Origin: Phenylobacterium zucineum HLK1
Lineage (GTDB): Bacteria > Pseudomonadota > Alphaproteobacteria > Caulobacterales > Caulobacteraceae
Length of the DNA: 64,000 nucleotides
NCBI RefSeq assembly: GCF_000017265.1
Contig: NC_011144.1
Location: 744,001 to 808,000 of the forward strand
Direction of reading: 5' to 3'
Below are positions 1 through 9,311 of the stretch, in pieces. Within the stretch, counting starts at the first letter, position 1; the number at the start of each line of letters is the position of its first letter. Made by a program: the position numbers and the translations under genes. The notes below the pieces were generated by a model. That model saw only the letters and a list, made by a program, of their open reading frames with translations, was not told the DNA's origin and searched no databases.

Positions 1-2
1 CC

Positions 3-965
3 AACATCAGCTTCTTCTTCCCGAAGGCGGAGAAGGGCTCGGCCCTGGCCCTCAACGCCGGCCTCGGCAACCTGGGCGTCAGCGTCATGCAGTTCGTGGT
101 GCCGGTCGCCGTCACCATGAGCATCTTCGGCATCCTGGGCGGCGAGCCGCAGACCACCGTCGAGGGCGACCGGCTGTGGATGCAGAACGCCGGCTTCCTG
201 TGGGTTCCGTTCGTGATCGCGGGCGCAGTGCTCGCCTGGCTCGGCATGGACGACCTGGCCAGCGCCAAGTCCTCATTCGCCGAGCAGGCCAGCATCTTCC
301 AGCGCCGGCACACCTGGCTGATGTGCTGGCTCTACACCGGCACCTTCGGCTCGTTCATCGGCTTCTCGGCGGGCTTCCCGCTGCTGGCGCGGCTCGCTTT
401 CCCGGACGTGGATTCCCTGCGCTACGTGTTCCTCGGCCCGCTGGTCGGGGCGGCCTCGCGCGCGGCCACCGGCTGGCTGGCCGACCGGTACGGCGGGGCG
501 CGCATCACCTTCCTCGTGTTCCTCGGCATGATCGCGGCCGTGGGGGGGATGCTCTGGTTCCTGAACGCCGGTTCGTTCTGGGGCTTCTTCGCCATGGTGA
601 TGCTGCTGTTCTTCTTCAGCGGCGTCGGCAACGCCTCGACCTTCCAGATGATCCCGGCCATCTGGCGCGAGACGGTGGGACGCGCCGCCGGCGCCGCCCA
701 GGCCGACCGCGAGGCGGCGGCGGTGATTGGCTTCACCTCCGCCATCGCCGCCTTCGGCGCCTTCTTCATCCCCAAGGCCTACGGCGCGTCCATCGCCGGG
801 ACCGGGGCGGCCGACGCGGCCCTGTGGGGCTTCCTCGCCTTCTACGCGGTCTGCGCCGTCCTGACCTTCGCGATCTACTCCCGTCCCGGCGGCCTGCTGC
901 ACGCCGTCGAGCGCCGCCAAGGCGCAGCCCCCGCAGGACCCACAGCCCTGGAAGGAAGCCGATGA
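3..965 (+). CDS. narK: NarK-type nitrate/nitrite MFS transporter, C-terminal part
   Basis: Inner-membrane transporter that moves nitrate in and/or nitrite out for the nitrate reductase encoded next to it. The frame is open from base 3, so the N-terminus lies upstream of the window; about 320 residues are present. The first residues read NISFFFPKAEKG and then AGLGNLGVS, matching the conserved NarK segment with the NAGLGNLG nitrate signature. Several hydrophobic helices follow, separated by the MFS-type loop RAATGWLADRYGG. The stop codon overlaps the narG start (ATGA), so the two are translationally coupled. Because the 5' part is missing, it cannot be decided whether this is a single NarK or the second half of a NarK1-NarK2 fusion. 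Confidence 0.93.
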   Translation, partial: NISFFFPKAEKGSALALNAGLGNLGVSVMQFVVPVAVTMSIFGILGGEPQTTVEGDRLWMQNAGFLWVPFVIAGAVLAWLGMDDLASAKSSFAEQASIFQRRHTWLMCWLYTGTFGSFIGFSAGFPLLARLAFPDVDSLRYVFLGPLVGAASRAATGWLADRYGGARITFLVFLGMIAAVGGMLWFLNAGSFWGFFAMVMLLFFFSGVGNASTFQMIPAIWRETVGRAAGAAQADREAAAVIGFTSAIAAFGAFFIPKAYGASIAGTGAADAALWGFLAFYAVCAVLTFAIYSRPGGLLHAVERRQGAAPAGPTALEGSR

Positions 966-3900
966 GCCATCTCCTGGACCGCCTGACCTATTTCCGCAGA
1001 GAGAAGGAGACGTTCTCGGACGGGCACGGCGTGACGGTCCGGGAGGACCGCGGCTGGGAGGACGCCTACCGGAAGCGCTGGGCGGCGGACAAGATCGTGC
1101 GCTCGACGCACGGGGTGAACTGCACCGGCTCGTGCTCGTGGAAGATCTACGTCAAGGGCGGGATCGTCGCCTGGGAGACCCAGCAGACCGACTATCCCCG
1201 CACCCGGCCCGACCTGCCGAACCACGAGCCGCGCGGGTGCCCGCGGGGGGCGAGCTACAGCTGGTACCTCTACTCCGGCGCACGGCTGAAGTACCCGCTG
1301 GTGCGCGGCCGGCTGCTGCGCCACTGGCGCGAGGCGCGCAAGTCGATGTCGCCGGTGGCCGCCTGGAAGTCGATCGTCGAGGCTCCCGACAAGCGCAAGG
1401 ACTGGGTCAGCCGCCGCGGGCGCGGCGGGTTCGTGCGGGTCGGCTGGGACGAGGCCAACGAGATCATCGCCGCGGCCAACGCCTACACCATCCGCACCTA
1501 CGGCCCCGACCGGGTCGCCGGCTTCTCGCCGATCCCGGCCATGTCGATGATCTCCTACGCCGCGGGCAGCCGCTACCTGTCGCTGATCGGCGGCGTGCCG
1601 CTGAGCTTCTACGACTGGTACTGCGACCTGCCGCCGTCCTCGCCGCAGACCTGGGGCGAGCAGACCGACGTGCCGGAGTCGGCCGACTGGTACAATTCCA
1701 GCTTCCTGATGGTCTGGGGTTCGAACATCCCCATGACCCGCTCGCCCGACGCGCACTTCTACACCGAGGTCCGCTACCGCGGGGCGCGCAGCGTGGTCGT
1801 GGCCCCCGACTTCAACGAGGCGGCCAAGTTCGCCGACCTGTGGCTGCACCCCAAGCAGGGGACCGACGCGGCCCTGGCCCTGGCGCTGGGCCACGTGATC
1901 CTGCGCGAGTTCCACCTCGACCAGACCACGCCCTACTTCGACGACTATGTCCGCAAGTACTCGGACCTGCCGCTGCTCGTGCGGCTCGTGAAGCGCGGCG
2001 ACCGCTACGTGGCCGACCGGATGCTGCGCGCCGCCGACTTCGCGGACGGCCTGGGCGAGGCCAACAACCCGGACTGGAAGACGGTGGGGATCGACGAGGC
2101 CGGCGGCCAGCCGGTCTGTCCCAACGGCTCGGTGGGCTTCCGCTGGGGCGACAAGGGCAAGTGGAACCTGGAGCAGAAGGACGGGCAGGGGCGCGACGTG
2201 CGCCTGCGCCTCAGCCTGGACGAGGCGCACGACGAGATCGTCTCGGTGGACTTCCCCTACTTCGGGGGCGACGCGCCCATGACCTTCGTGGCCACGGACC
2301 ATCCCGAGGTCCTGCCGCGGAACGTTCCGGCCCGGCGCCTTGCGCTGAAGGACGGCGAGGCCCTGGTGGCCACGGTGTTCGACCTGTTCTGCGCCAACTA
2401 CGGCCTCGACCGCGGGTTCGGCGGCGAGAACGTGGCCCGCAGCTACGACGACGACGTGCCGTTCACCCCGGCCTGGGCCGAGCGGATCACCGGCGTGCCC
2501 CGCGGGCACATCATCTCGGTGGCGCAGCAGTTCGCCGAGAACGCCGCCAAGACCCGCGGCCGCTCTATGGTCATCGTGGGGGCCGGGCTGAACCACTGGT
2601 ACCACATGGACATGAGCTACCGGGGCATCATCAACATGCTGGTGCTCTGCGGCTGCGTGGGCCAGTCCGGCGGCGGCTGGGCGCACTACGTGGGCCAGGA
2701 GAAGCTGCGGCCGGCGACCGGCTGGCTGCCGCTGGCCTTCGCCCTCGACTGGATCCGCCCGGTCCGGCAGCAGAACGCGACCTCGTTCTGGTACGCCCAC
2801 ACCGACCAGTGGCGCTACGACACGCTGCGCATGACTGACATGCTCTCGCCGACCGCGCCCGAGGGGGCGTATCCGACGAGCGCCATCGACTGGAACGTGC
2901 GGGCCGAGCGGATGGGCTGGCTGCCGTCCACGCCCGCGCTGCAGGCCAACTCGCTCGACATCGGCCGGCAGCTGCACGAGCGGGGCGAGGACGCCGGCGC
3001 CTGGACCGCCGCGGCGCTGAAGTCGGGCGAGCTGAAGATGGCCTGCCACGACCCGGACCACCCGCAGAACTGGCCGCGCAACATCTTCTTCTGGCGCTCC
3101 AACGTCCTGGGCGCGAGCGGCAAGGGCCACGAGTACTTCCTCAAGCACCTGGTCGGATCGCTGCACGGGGTGATCGGGGAGGACCTCGCCAAGACGGGCG
3201 GCGAGAAGCCCGAGGAGGTCGTCTGGCATGAGGAGGCGCCGACCGGGAAGATGGACCTGATGGTCAGCATCGACTTCCGGCTGTCGACCACCGCCCTCTA
3301 CGCCGACATCGTGCTGGCCTCGTCCACCTGGTACGAGAAGCACGACCTCAACACCTCGGACATGCACCCCTTCATCCACCCGCTGACCGCGGCCGTGGAC
3401 CCTCTGTGGGACTCCAAGACCGACTGGGAGATCTTCCGGTCGATCGCCAAGAAGTTCTCCGAGGTCTGCCCCGAGGTGCTGGGGGTCGAGCACGACCTGA
3501 TGCTCACGCCGATCCAGCACGACGCGGCCGAGGAGATGGCCCAGGCCTACGACGTGAAGGACTGGGGCAAGGGCGAGTGCGAGCCGATCCCGGGCGTGAC
3601 CATGCCGAAGGTCAGCCTGGTCGAGCGGGACTATCCCAACACCTACGCGCGCTTTACCGCCATCGGCCCGCTGCTGGAGAGCAAGGGCAACGGCAGCAAG
3701 GGGCTGGTGTGGGACGCCAAGCGCGAGGTCGAGGACCTCGCCCACCTGAACGGCACGGTCCCCGAGGGGCCGACGAAGGGGCGGCCGCGGGTCCTGACCG
3801 ACATCGACGCCTGCGAGACCATCCTGATGCTGGCTCCCGAGACGAACGGCCAGGTGGCGATCAAGGCCTGGGACGCGCTGAGCGCCTTCACCGGCCGCGA

Positions 3901-4699
3901 GCACCACCACCTGGCCGAGGGCAAGGAGGACGAGAAGATCCGCTTCCGCGACGTGGCCGCCCAGCCGCGGAAGATCATCTCCTCGCCCACCTGGTCGGGG
4001 ATCGAGTCCGAGGAGGTCTGCTACAACTCGGGCTGGACCAATGTGCACGAGCTGATCCCCTGGCGCACGCTCAGCGGCCGCCAGCAGCTCTACCAGGACC
4101 ACCCGTGGATGCGGGCCTTCGGCGAGGAGCTCGTCACCTGGCGCCCGCCGGTCGAGACGCGGTCTTACCAGTCGGTGGTCGGCAAGCTGCCCAACGGCAA
4201 CGACGAGATCGTGCTCAACCTCGTCACGCCGCACCAGAAATGGGGGATCCACTCCACCTACTGCGAGAACCTGATCATGCTCTCGCTGAGCCGCGGCGGG
4301 CCGACCGTCTGGATCAGCGAGGTTGACGCCGGCAAGGCCGGGATCTGCGACAACGACTGGATCGAGGCGTTCAACGTCAACGGCGCGCTCACCGCCCGGG
4401 CGATCGTCTCCCAGCGCGTCCCCGAGGGCCTGGCAATCATGTACCACGCCCAGGAGAAGCTGGTGGGAACGGTGGGCTCCGAGATCACCGGCCAGCGCGG
4501 CGGGATCCACAACTCGGTCACCCGCATCAACATGAAGCCGACCCACATGATCGGCGGCTACGCCCAGCTGGCCTACGGCTTCAACTACTACGGCACCGTC
4601 GGCGCCAACCGGGACGAGTTCATCATCGTGCGGAAGATGAACCAGCTGAACTGGTTCGACAAAGCCGCCGCCCAGGTCGAGCAGGAGGCGAAGGTCTGA
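962..4699 (+). CDS. narG: Respiratory nitrate reductase, alpha subunit (Mo-bisMGD)
   Basis: Catalytic subunit of the membrane-bound cytoplasm-facing nitrate reductase; reduces nitrate to nitrite at a molybdenum-bisMGD centre. The predicted 1245 residues match the usual NarG length of about 1245. The FS0 cluster ligands are visible as H50-C54-C58-C93 (HGVNCTGSC and RGCPRG), with His as first ligand as expected for NarG. The Mo-ligand region YDWYCDLPPSSPQ is intact, with Asp at about residue 222. No twin-arginine leader is seen at the N-terminus. The start is the ATG overlapping the narK stop; the stop overlaps narH. The gene looks complete and undamaged. Confidence 0.98.
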   Translation: MSHLLDRLTYFRREKETFSDGHGVTVREDRGWEDAYRKRWAADKIVRSTHGVNCTGSCSWKIYVKGGIVAWETQQTDYPRTRPDLPNHEPRGCPRGASYSWYLYSGARLKYPLVRGRLLRHWREARKSMSPVAAWKSIVEAPDKRKDWVSRRGRGGFVRVGWDEANEIIAAANAYTIRTYGPDRVAGFSPIPAMSMISYAAGSRYLSLIGGVPLSFYDWYCDLPPSSPQTWGEQTDVPESADWYNSSFLMVWGSNIPMTRSPDAHFYTEVRYRGARSVVVAPDFNEAAKFADLWLHPKQGTDAALALALGHVILREFHLDQTTPYFDDYVRKYSDLPLLVRLVKRGDRYVADRMLRAADFADGLGEANNPDWKTVGIDEAGGQPVCPNGSVGFRWGDKGKWNLEQKDGQGRDVRLRLSLDEAHDEIVSVDFPYFGGDAPMTFVATDHPEVLPRNVPARRLALKDGEALVATVFDLFCANYGLDRGFGGENVARSYDDDVPFTPAWAERITGVPRGHIISVAQQFAENAAKTRGRSMVIVGAGLNHWYHMDMSYRGIINMLVLCGCVGQSGGGWAHYVGQEKLRPATGWLPLAFALDWIRPVRQQNATSFWYAHTDQWRYDTLRMTDMLSPTAPEGAYPTSAIDWNVRAERMGWLPSTPALQANSLDIGRQLHERGEDAGAWTAAALKSGELKMACHDPDHPQNWPRNIFFWRSNVLGASGKGHEYFLKHLVGSLHGVIGEDLAKTGGEKPEEVVWHEEAPTGKMDLMVSIDFRLSTTALYADIVLASSTWYEKHDLNTSDMHPFIHPLTAAVDPLWDSKTDWEIFRSIAKKFSEVCPEVLGVEHDLMLTPIQHDAAEEMAQAYDVKDWGKGECEPIPGVTMPKVSLVERDYPNTYARFTAIGPLLESKGNGSKGLVWDAKREVEDLAHLNGTVPEGPTKGRPRVLTDIDACETILMLAPETNGQVAIKAWDALSAFTGREHHHLAEGKEDEKIRFRDVAAQPRKIISSPTWSGIESEEVCYNSGWTNVHELIPWRTLSGRQQLYQDHPWMRAFGEELVTWRPPVETRSYQSVVGKLPNGNDEIVLNLVTPHQKWGIHSTYCENLIMLSLSRGGPTVWISEVDAGKAGICDNDWIEAFNVNGALTARAIVSQRVPEGLAIMYHAQEKLVGTVGSEITGQRGGIHNSVTRINMKPTHMIGGYAQLAYGFNYYGTVGANRDEFIIVRKMNQLNWFDKAAAQVEQEAKV

Positions 4700-6225
4700 T
4701 GAAGGTCCGCGCGCAAATCTGCATGGTGCTGAACCTCGACAAGTGCATCGGGTGCCACACCTGCTCGATCACCTGCAAGAACGTGTGGACCAACCGCGAA
4801 GGCGTCGAATACGTCTGGTTCAACAACGTCGAGAGCAAGCCGGGCGTCGGCTATCCGAAGGACTGGGAGAACCAGTCCCGCTGGAAGGGCGGCTGGGTCC
4901 GCAAGCCCAATGGCCGGCTGGAGCCCCGCATCGGCGCCAAATGGCGGATCCTGGCGAAGATCTTCGCCAACCCCGACCTGCCCGAGATCGACGACTTCTA
5001 CGAGCCCTACACCTTCGAATACGAGTGGCTGGAGAAGGCCCCCGAGCTGCAGGCCCAGCCGACCGCCAAGCCGCGCTCGCTGATCACCGGCGAGGTGATC
5101 AAGAAGGTGGAGTGGAGCGGGAACTGGGAGGACGACCTCGGCGGCGAGTTCTCCAAGCGCTCCCAGGACTACAATTTCGAGGGCGTCCAGAAGGAGATCT
5201 ACGGCCAGTTCGAGAACACCTTCCTGATGTACCTGCCCAGGCTGTGCGAGCACTGCCTGAACCCCTCGTGCCTGGCCGCATGTCCCTCGGGGGCGATCTA
5301 CAAGCGGGCCGAGGACGGCATTGTCCTCATCGACCAGGAACGCTGCCGCGGCTGGCGGATGTGCGTCTCGGGATGCCCGTACAAGAAGGTCTATTACAAC
5401 TGGTCGTCGGGTAAGTCGGAGAAGTGCATCTTCTGCTTCCCGCGGATCGAGGCGGGCCAGCCGACGGTGTGCTCCGAGACCTGCGTCGGCCGCATCCGCT
5501 ACCTGGGCGTGATCCTCTACGACGCCGACCGCATCAGCGAGGCGGCGAGCGTGGAGCGGGAGGAGGACCTCTATCCCGCGCAGTTGTCGGTGTTCCTCGA
5601 CCCCAACGACCCGGCGGTGCAGGAGCAGGCCCGCCGGGACGGCGTGCCCGAGACCTGGATCGAGGCGGCGACCCGCTCGCCGGTCTGGAAGATGGCGTGC
5701 GAGTGGAAGGTCGCCTTCCCGCTGCACCCCGAGTACCGGACCCTGCCGATGGTCTGGTACGTGCCGCCGCTGTCGCCGATCCAGTCCGCGGCCGAGGCCG
5801 GCAAGATGACGGTCAACAACGGCATGCCGGACGTGCGCTCGCTGCGCATCCCGCTTCGGTACCTCGCCAACCTGCTCACCGCCGGCGCCGAGGAGCCGGT
5901 GGCCCAGGCGCTGGAGCGGATGCTGGCCATGCGGGCCTACATGCGGGCCAAGACGGTCGACGGCGTCGTCGACGAGGGCATCGCCCAGCAGGTCGGCCTG
6001 ACCGGCGCGGTGATCGAGGAGATGTACCGCTACATGGGGCTGGCGGCCTACGAGGACCGCTACGTCATCCCGACCGCCCACCGGGAGGACACCGAGGACG
6101 CCTACATGCTGCGCGGCGCCGCCGGCTTCGCGTTCCGGGAAGGCACCAACGGCACGACCAAGGCCGACCTGTTCGGCCGCCGCGACCGCACGCCCCGCAA
6201 GAAGTACATGGACATCCCGACATGA
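4699..6225 (+). CDS. narH: Respiratory nitrate reductase, beta subunit (Fe-S)
   Basis: Electron-transfer subunit carrying four Fe-S clusters between the NarI hemes and NarG. It has 508 residues, close to the family norm of about 512. All four cysteine groups are visible: CIGCHTCSITC (C16, C19, C22, C26), CEHCLNPSCLAACP, CRGWRMCVSGCP and CIFCFPRIEAGQ followed by CSETC. In the third group Trp replaces a cysteine (CRGW), which in this family marks the [3Fe-4S] centre. The start ATG overlaps the narG TGA and the stop overlaps narJ, so NarG, NarH and NarJ are coupled. Confidence 0.98.
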   Translation: MKVRAQICMVLNLDKCIGCHTCSITCKNVWTNREGVEYVWFNNVESKPGVGYPKDWENQSRWKGGWVRKPNGRLEPRIGAKWRILAKIFANPDLPEIDDFYEPYTFEYEWLEKAPELQAQPTAKPRSLITGEVIKKVEWSGNWEDDLGGEFSKRSQDYNFEGVQKEIYGQFENTFLMYLPRLCEHCLNPSCLAACPSGAIYKRAEDGIVLIDQERCRGWRMCVSGCPYKKVYYNWSSGKSEKCIFCFPRIEAGQPTVCSETCVGRIRYLGVILYDADRISEAASVEREEDLYPAQLSVFLDPNDPAVQEQARRDGVPETWIEAATRSPVWKMACEWKVAFPLHPEYRTLPMVWYVPPLSPIQSAAEAGKMTVNNGMPDVRSLRIPLRYLANLLTAGAEEPVAQALERMLAMRAYMRAKTVDGVVDEGIAQQVGLTGAVIEEMYRYMGLAAYEDRYVIPTAHREDTEDAYMLRGAAGFAFREGTNGTTKADLFGRRDRTPRKKYMDIPT

Positions 6226-6920
6226 GACGGACGCTGAAGGCTCTCTCGCTCCTGCTGTCGTATCCGACCGAGGAGCTGAAGGCGGGCGCGGGCGAGTTGC
6301 GCGCGGCGCTGGCCGACGAGGCCCTGCTGAAGCCGCAGACGCGGGCGGCGATGGCGGTGCTGCTCGACAGCTTCGAACGGGACGAGCTGCTCGACCTGCA
6401 GGGGCGCTACGTGGACCTCTTCGACCGGACGCGCTCGCTGTCGCTGCACCTCTTCGAGCACGTCCACGGCGAGAGCCGGGAGCGGGGCCAGGCGATGATC
6501 GACCTGCGGGCGACCTACGCCGAGCACGGCTTCGAGATGACCCCGGCCGAACTGCCCGACTACCTGCCGGCGTTCCTGGAGTTCGCCTCGCTGCTGCCGC
6601 CGCGCGAGGCCCGGCAGCTGCTGCGCGAGCCGGCCCACGTGCTGCAGGCGCTTCACGAGCGGCTGGCCAAGCGCGGCTCGCCCTACGCGGCGGTCTTCAC
6701 GGCGCTCCTGGAGGCGGCCCGCACGCGGCCCAGCCCCGAGGCGCTGGAGGACCTGCGCCGCCAGCCCGACGCCGCGGCCGACGACTTCGAGGCGGTGGAC
6801 GCCGCCTGGGAGGAGGCGCCCGTGCGCTTCGGGCCCGAGGCGCCCCAGCCCACGGGCTTCGTCGCCAAACTCCGGGCCTGGAAACGGCCCGCCGAGCCGG
6901 CCCCGCCGGCCGCATCCTGA
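6222..6920 (+). CDS. narJ: Nitrate reductase maturation chaperone (delta subunit)
   Basis: System-specific chaperone that binds apo-NarG and helps Mo-cofactor and FS0 insertion and membrane docking; not part of the final enzyme. It has 232 residues (family about 230-240). It starts with LKALSLLLSYPTEEL, the conserved NarJ opening, and contains LFEHVHGESRERGQAM, the diagnostic NarJ/TorD-type helix, followed by LPDYLPAFLEF. A Pro/Ala-rich tail is present. The ATG overlaps the narH stop (ATGA), and narI begins 12 bases after the stop behind a GGGAG element. Confidence 0.97.
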   Translation: MRRTLKALSLLLSYPTEELKAGAGELRAALADEALLKPQTRAAMAVLLDSFERDELLDLQGRYVDLFDRTRSLSLHLFEHVHGESRERGQAMIDLRATYAEHGFEMTPAELPDYLPAFLEFASLLPPREARQLLREPAHVLQALHERLAKRGSPYAAVFTALLEAARTRPSPEALEDLRRQPDAAADDFEAVDAAWEEAPVRFGPEAPQPTGFVAKLRAWKRPAEPAPPAAS

Positions 6921-6932
6921 GGGAGCCGCGTC

Positions 6933-7724
6933 ATGGAGTCCTTCATCAATCAGCTCGCCTTCGGCTGGTTTCCCTACCTGGCGGTGACGGTGCTGATCGT
7001 CGGCAGCATCTTCCGCTTCGACAAGGCGCAGTACACTTGGCGCTCGCAGTCCAGCCAGTTCCTGCGGCGACGCCAGATGCTGATCGGCTCGAACCTGTTC
7101 CACATGGGCGTGCTGGTGCTGCTGGGCGGCCACTTCGTGGGGCTGCTCACGCCGATCAACGTGTTCGACGCCCTGGGCGTGCAGCACGGCTTCAAGCAGA
7201 TGGCGGCGCTGGTGGTCGGCGGCATCGCCGGGATCCTGGCCTGGGTCGGGGCCAGCCTGCTGCTGCATCGCCGGCTGTTCGACTCCCGAATCCGCCGCAG
7301 CTCGCACTGGACCGACATCGCCGTCCTGGTGCTGCTCTGGCTGCAGCTCACCCTGGGCCTGGCCACCACCTGGTGGACCATGAAGCACCTCGACGGCGAG
7401 GAGATGCTGCTCTTCATGGGCTGGGCCAACGGCCTGCTCACCTTCAACCCGCAGGCGGCCGACCTGATCGTGGACGCCGCCCTGGTCTACAAGCTGCACA
7501 TCATCCTGGGCCTGACGCTGTTCCTCGTGACCCCGTTCAGCCGGCTGGTCCACATCTGGAGCATCCCGCTCTTCTTCCTGCTGCGGCCGGGCTACCAGAT
7601 CGTGCGGACCCGCGGACCGGTGCGCCGGCCGCAGCCCGCGTCGCTGTCGCACGGCCCCGCCGGCGCGGCGCCGACCTATGGCGGCCCGGCGCCGCAGCGC
7701 GCCGCCGCCGAGGAATTCCAGTGA
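6933..7724 (+). CDS. narI: Respiratory nitrate reductase, gamma subunit (cytochrome b)
   Basis: Membrane diheme cytochrome b that oxidises quinol and anchors NarGH. Five hydrophobic helices occupy roughly residues 5-210. The four heme-ligand histidines are H57, H67, H189 and H207, the same spacing pattern as in well-studied NarI. The protein has 263 residues against about 225 in E. coli; the excess is a Pro/Ala/Arg-rich cytoplasmic tail after the last helix. A GGGAG ribosome-binding site precedes the ATG. The stop overlaps the GTG start of the next gene (GTGA). Confidence 0.97.
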   Translation: MESFINQLAFGWFPYLAVTVLIVGSIFRFDKAQYTWRSQSSQFLRRRQMLIGSNLFHMGVLVLLGGHFVGLLTPINVFDALGVQHGFKQMAALVVGGIAGILAWVGASLLLHRRLFDSRIRRSSHWTDIAVLVLLWLQLTLGLATTWWTMKHLDGEEMLLFMGWANGLLTFNPQAADLIVDAALVYKLHIILGLTLFLVTPFSRLVHIWSIPLFFLLRPGYQIVRTRGPVRRPQPASLSHGPAGAAPTYGGPAPQRAAAEEFQ

Positions 7725-8719
7725 GCGAGGCCCGCTTCGTCGTCACGCGCTCGGCCGGGCGCGGCGCCGCCCGGCCGGCGCCTCCGCCTGCTCCCGAGGC
7801 CGTTTCCCAGGCCGTTCCCCAGGCCGCGCCCGAGCCGCCGCCGGCCGAGGCCGGCGGATGCGGCTGCGGGTCGACCGCGGCGGCCCGGCCGCGCCCGGCC
7901 CGCACGCCTGCCGTCCGGGTGGACGGCGTGGAGATAGACTCCCGGCTGATCGCGCAGGAAAGCCAGAACCATCCGTCCGGCGATCCCATGGAGACTTGGA
8001 CGGCCGCGGCCCGCGCCCTGGTGGTGCGCCAGCTGCTGCTGACCGAGGCCCGGCGGCGGGGGCTCAGCCCCGACCCCGAGGCGGTCGGCGAGAACCAGTA
8101 CGAGACCGACGAGGAGAGCCTCGTGCGACAGGTGCTGGAGGTCGCCGTCGAGCCCCAGCCGCCCTCCGAGACGGAATGCCGGCGCGTCTACGAGGGGATG
8201 AAGGGCAAGTTCGTCACGCCCACCCTGTTCGAGGCCTCGCACATCCTCATAGAGCCGGCGGGCGAGGCCGAGGCCGACTGGTCCGAAGCCGAGGCCGAGG
8301 CCCGCGCCCTCATCGGGGTCGTCGGCGACAGCCCGCAGGCGTTCGCCGAGGCCGCGGCGGCCCGCTCGTCCTGTCCCACCGCGCACCAGGGCGGCTCGCT
8401 CGGCCAGGTGCGCCGCGGCGAGCTGGTCGACAGCGTCCAGGCGGCGATCGAGGCCCTGGCGGACGGCGAGACCGGCACGGCCCCCGTGCGCTCGCCGTTC
8501 GGCTGGCACGTCGTGCGCCTGGAGCGGCGGATCGAGGGCCGCGTCCTGCCCTACGAGATCGTGGAGGGGCGCATCCGCGACATGCTGGAGGCGCGCGCCT
8601 GGGCGATCGGCGCTTCGCAGTTCGTGGCCGATCTGGCGGCGAAATCGGCCGTCGAGGGCGTGACCCTGGCCCCGCCGGACGGCGGGTTCGCGGCCTGCGA
8701 GGACGGCAGCGGATGCTGA
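7721..8719 (+). CDS. Parvulin-type peptidyl-prolyl isomerase of the nar operon
   Basis: Predicted 332-residue protein with a rotamase domain at about residues 165-275. It contains ASHILIEP, the parvulin core strand, followed by GGSLGQVRRGELV and SPFGWHVVRLE, the two other conserved parvulin blocks. The N-terminal ~70 residues are Pro/Ala-rich and include GGCGCGS, a small cysteine cluster. No signal peptide is seen, so it is probably cytoplasmic. Start GTG overlaps the narI stop. NifM/PpiC-like genes are known companions of nar operons in several proteobacteria, so a role in folding or maturation of nitrate reductase is a reasonable inference, not shown. Confidence 0.85.
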   Translation: MSEARFVVTRSAGRGAARPAPPPAPEAVSQAVPQAAPEPPPAEAGGCGCGSTAAARPRPARTPAVRVDGVEIDSRLIAQESQNHPSGDPMETWTAAARALVVRQLLLTEARRRGLSPDPEAVGENQYETDEESLVRQVLEVAVEPQPPSETECRRVYEGMKGKFVTPTLFEASHILIEPAGEAEADWSEAEAEARALIGVVGDSPQAFAEAAAARSSCPTAHQGGSLGQVRRGELVDSVQAAIEALADGETGTAPVRSPFGWHVVRLERRIEGRVLPYEIVEGRIRDMLEARAWAIGASQFVADLAAKSAVEGVTLAPPDGGFAACEDGSGC

Positions 8720-9018
8720 CGCTCGGCGAGGTCCTCAGCCTGTCCCGCCGCTCGGCCGACGCGCTGGACGGGCTGGCGCTTGAACCGGACCTGCGGTCGG
8801 GCCTCGCCCGGGCCGCCGCCGACGAGGGGGTCGAGCCGCGCGACATCGTGCTGGAGGCGGTGGCGGACTTCGCGGCCTCGGCCGACGCCGGCGAGTGGAC
8901 GGCCCTGATCGGCCGGGCGCAGGCGGCGCAGGATCCCGGCCGGGCCTGCCTCGAGATCATGATCCGGCGGCTGCTTCCCGCGGCGCGGCCGGCCGATGAG
9001 GAGACCTCCCATGGGTGA
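8713..9018 (+). CDS. Small conserved-looking protein in the nar operon, function unknown
   Basis: A 101-residue, mostly helical acidic protein (MLTLGEVLSLSRRSADAL at the start). No signal peptide, membrane helix or metal motif is visible. The ATG lies 4 bases before the stop of the isomerase gene (ATGCTGA), and its own stop overlaps the next gene, so it is part of the nar transcription unit. I do not recognise the family. Position suggests an accessory role in nitrate reductase assembly or energy metabolism; that is inference only. Confidence 0.75.
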   Translation: MLTLGEVLSLSRRSADALDGLALEPDLRSGLARAAADEGVEPRDIVLEAVADFAASADAGEWTALIGRAQAAQDPGRACLEIMIRRLLPAARPADEETSHG

Positions 9019-9226
9019 GCCCGTTCCTGGCGATCGCGACACCGCCCCGGCCGGCCTGAATCCGGACCTGCGGCGCACCCGCGACGAGAGTTTCTCGGAC
9101 GCCCAGCACGGCAGCGAGCCGATGGCGAGCGTCTCGGTGAAGGGCGGCCGCCCGGCCGTCTGGCCCGTCATCTGGGCCGTGGTGACCATCGGCCTGATCC
9201 TCCTGACCATCTGGCTGATCCTTTGA
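9011..9226 (+). CDS. Small C-terminally anchored membrane protein at the end of the nar operon
   Basis: A 71-residue protein with a polar N-terminal half (GLNPDLRRTRDESFSDAQHG) and one hydrophobic helix at the very C-terminus (VWPVIWAVVTIGLILLTIWL), so a tail-anchored topology with a cytoplasmic N-terminus is likely. The ATG at 9011 follows GAGGAGACC and overlaps the previous gene. An in-frame upstream start at 8996 is possible but less well placed. Function unknown; being last in the nar operon suggests a partner of the membrane complex. Confidence 0.7.
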   Translation: MGEPVPGDRDTAPAGLNPDLRRTRDESFSDAQHGSEPMASVSVKGGRPAVWPVIWAVVTIGLILLTIWLIL

Positions 9227-9247
9227 GTGACGCCGCCTGGGCTGAGG

Positions 9248-9264
9248 CCGGGCCCGTCGCCCGG
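9248..9264 (+). terminator. Weak GC hairpin between nar and chemosensory genes
   Basis: CCGGGC-CCGTC-GCCCGG forms a 6-bp stem with a 5-base loop. No T-run follows, so it may attenuate rather than stop transcription; the chemosensory genes start less than 90 bases after the nar operon. Confidence 0.3.
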
Positions 9265-9311
9265 ACGCCTTGCCGCTTCCCGTCGCGGCCGGGATGGTGT
9301 TCAACCGCGGC

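Noticed and set aside
875..4546. Very long minus-strand open frame opposite narG
   Set aside because: It is an antisense shadow of narG caused by high GC content; the product is a Val/Gly/Arg/His-rich string without domains, while narG is intact.
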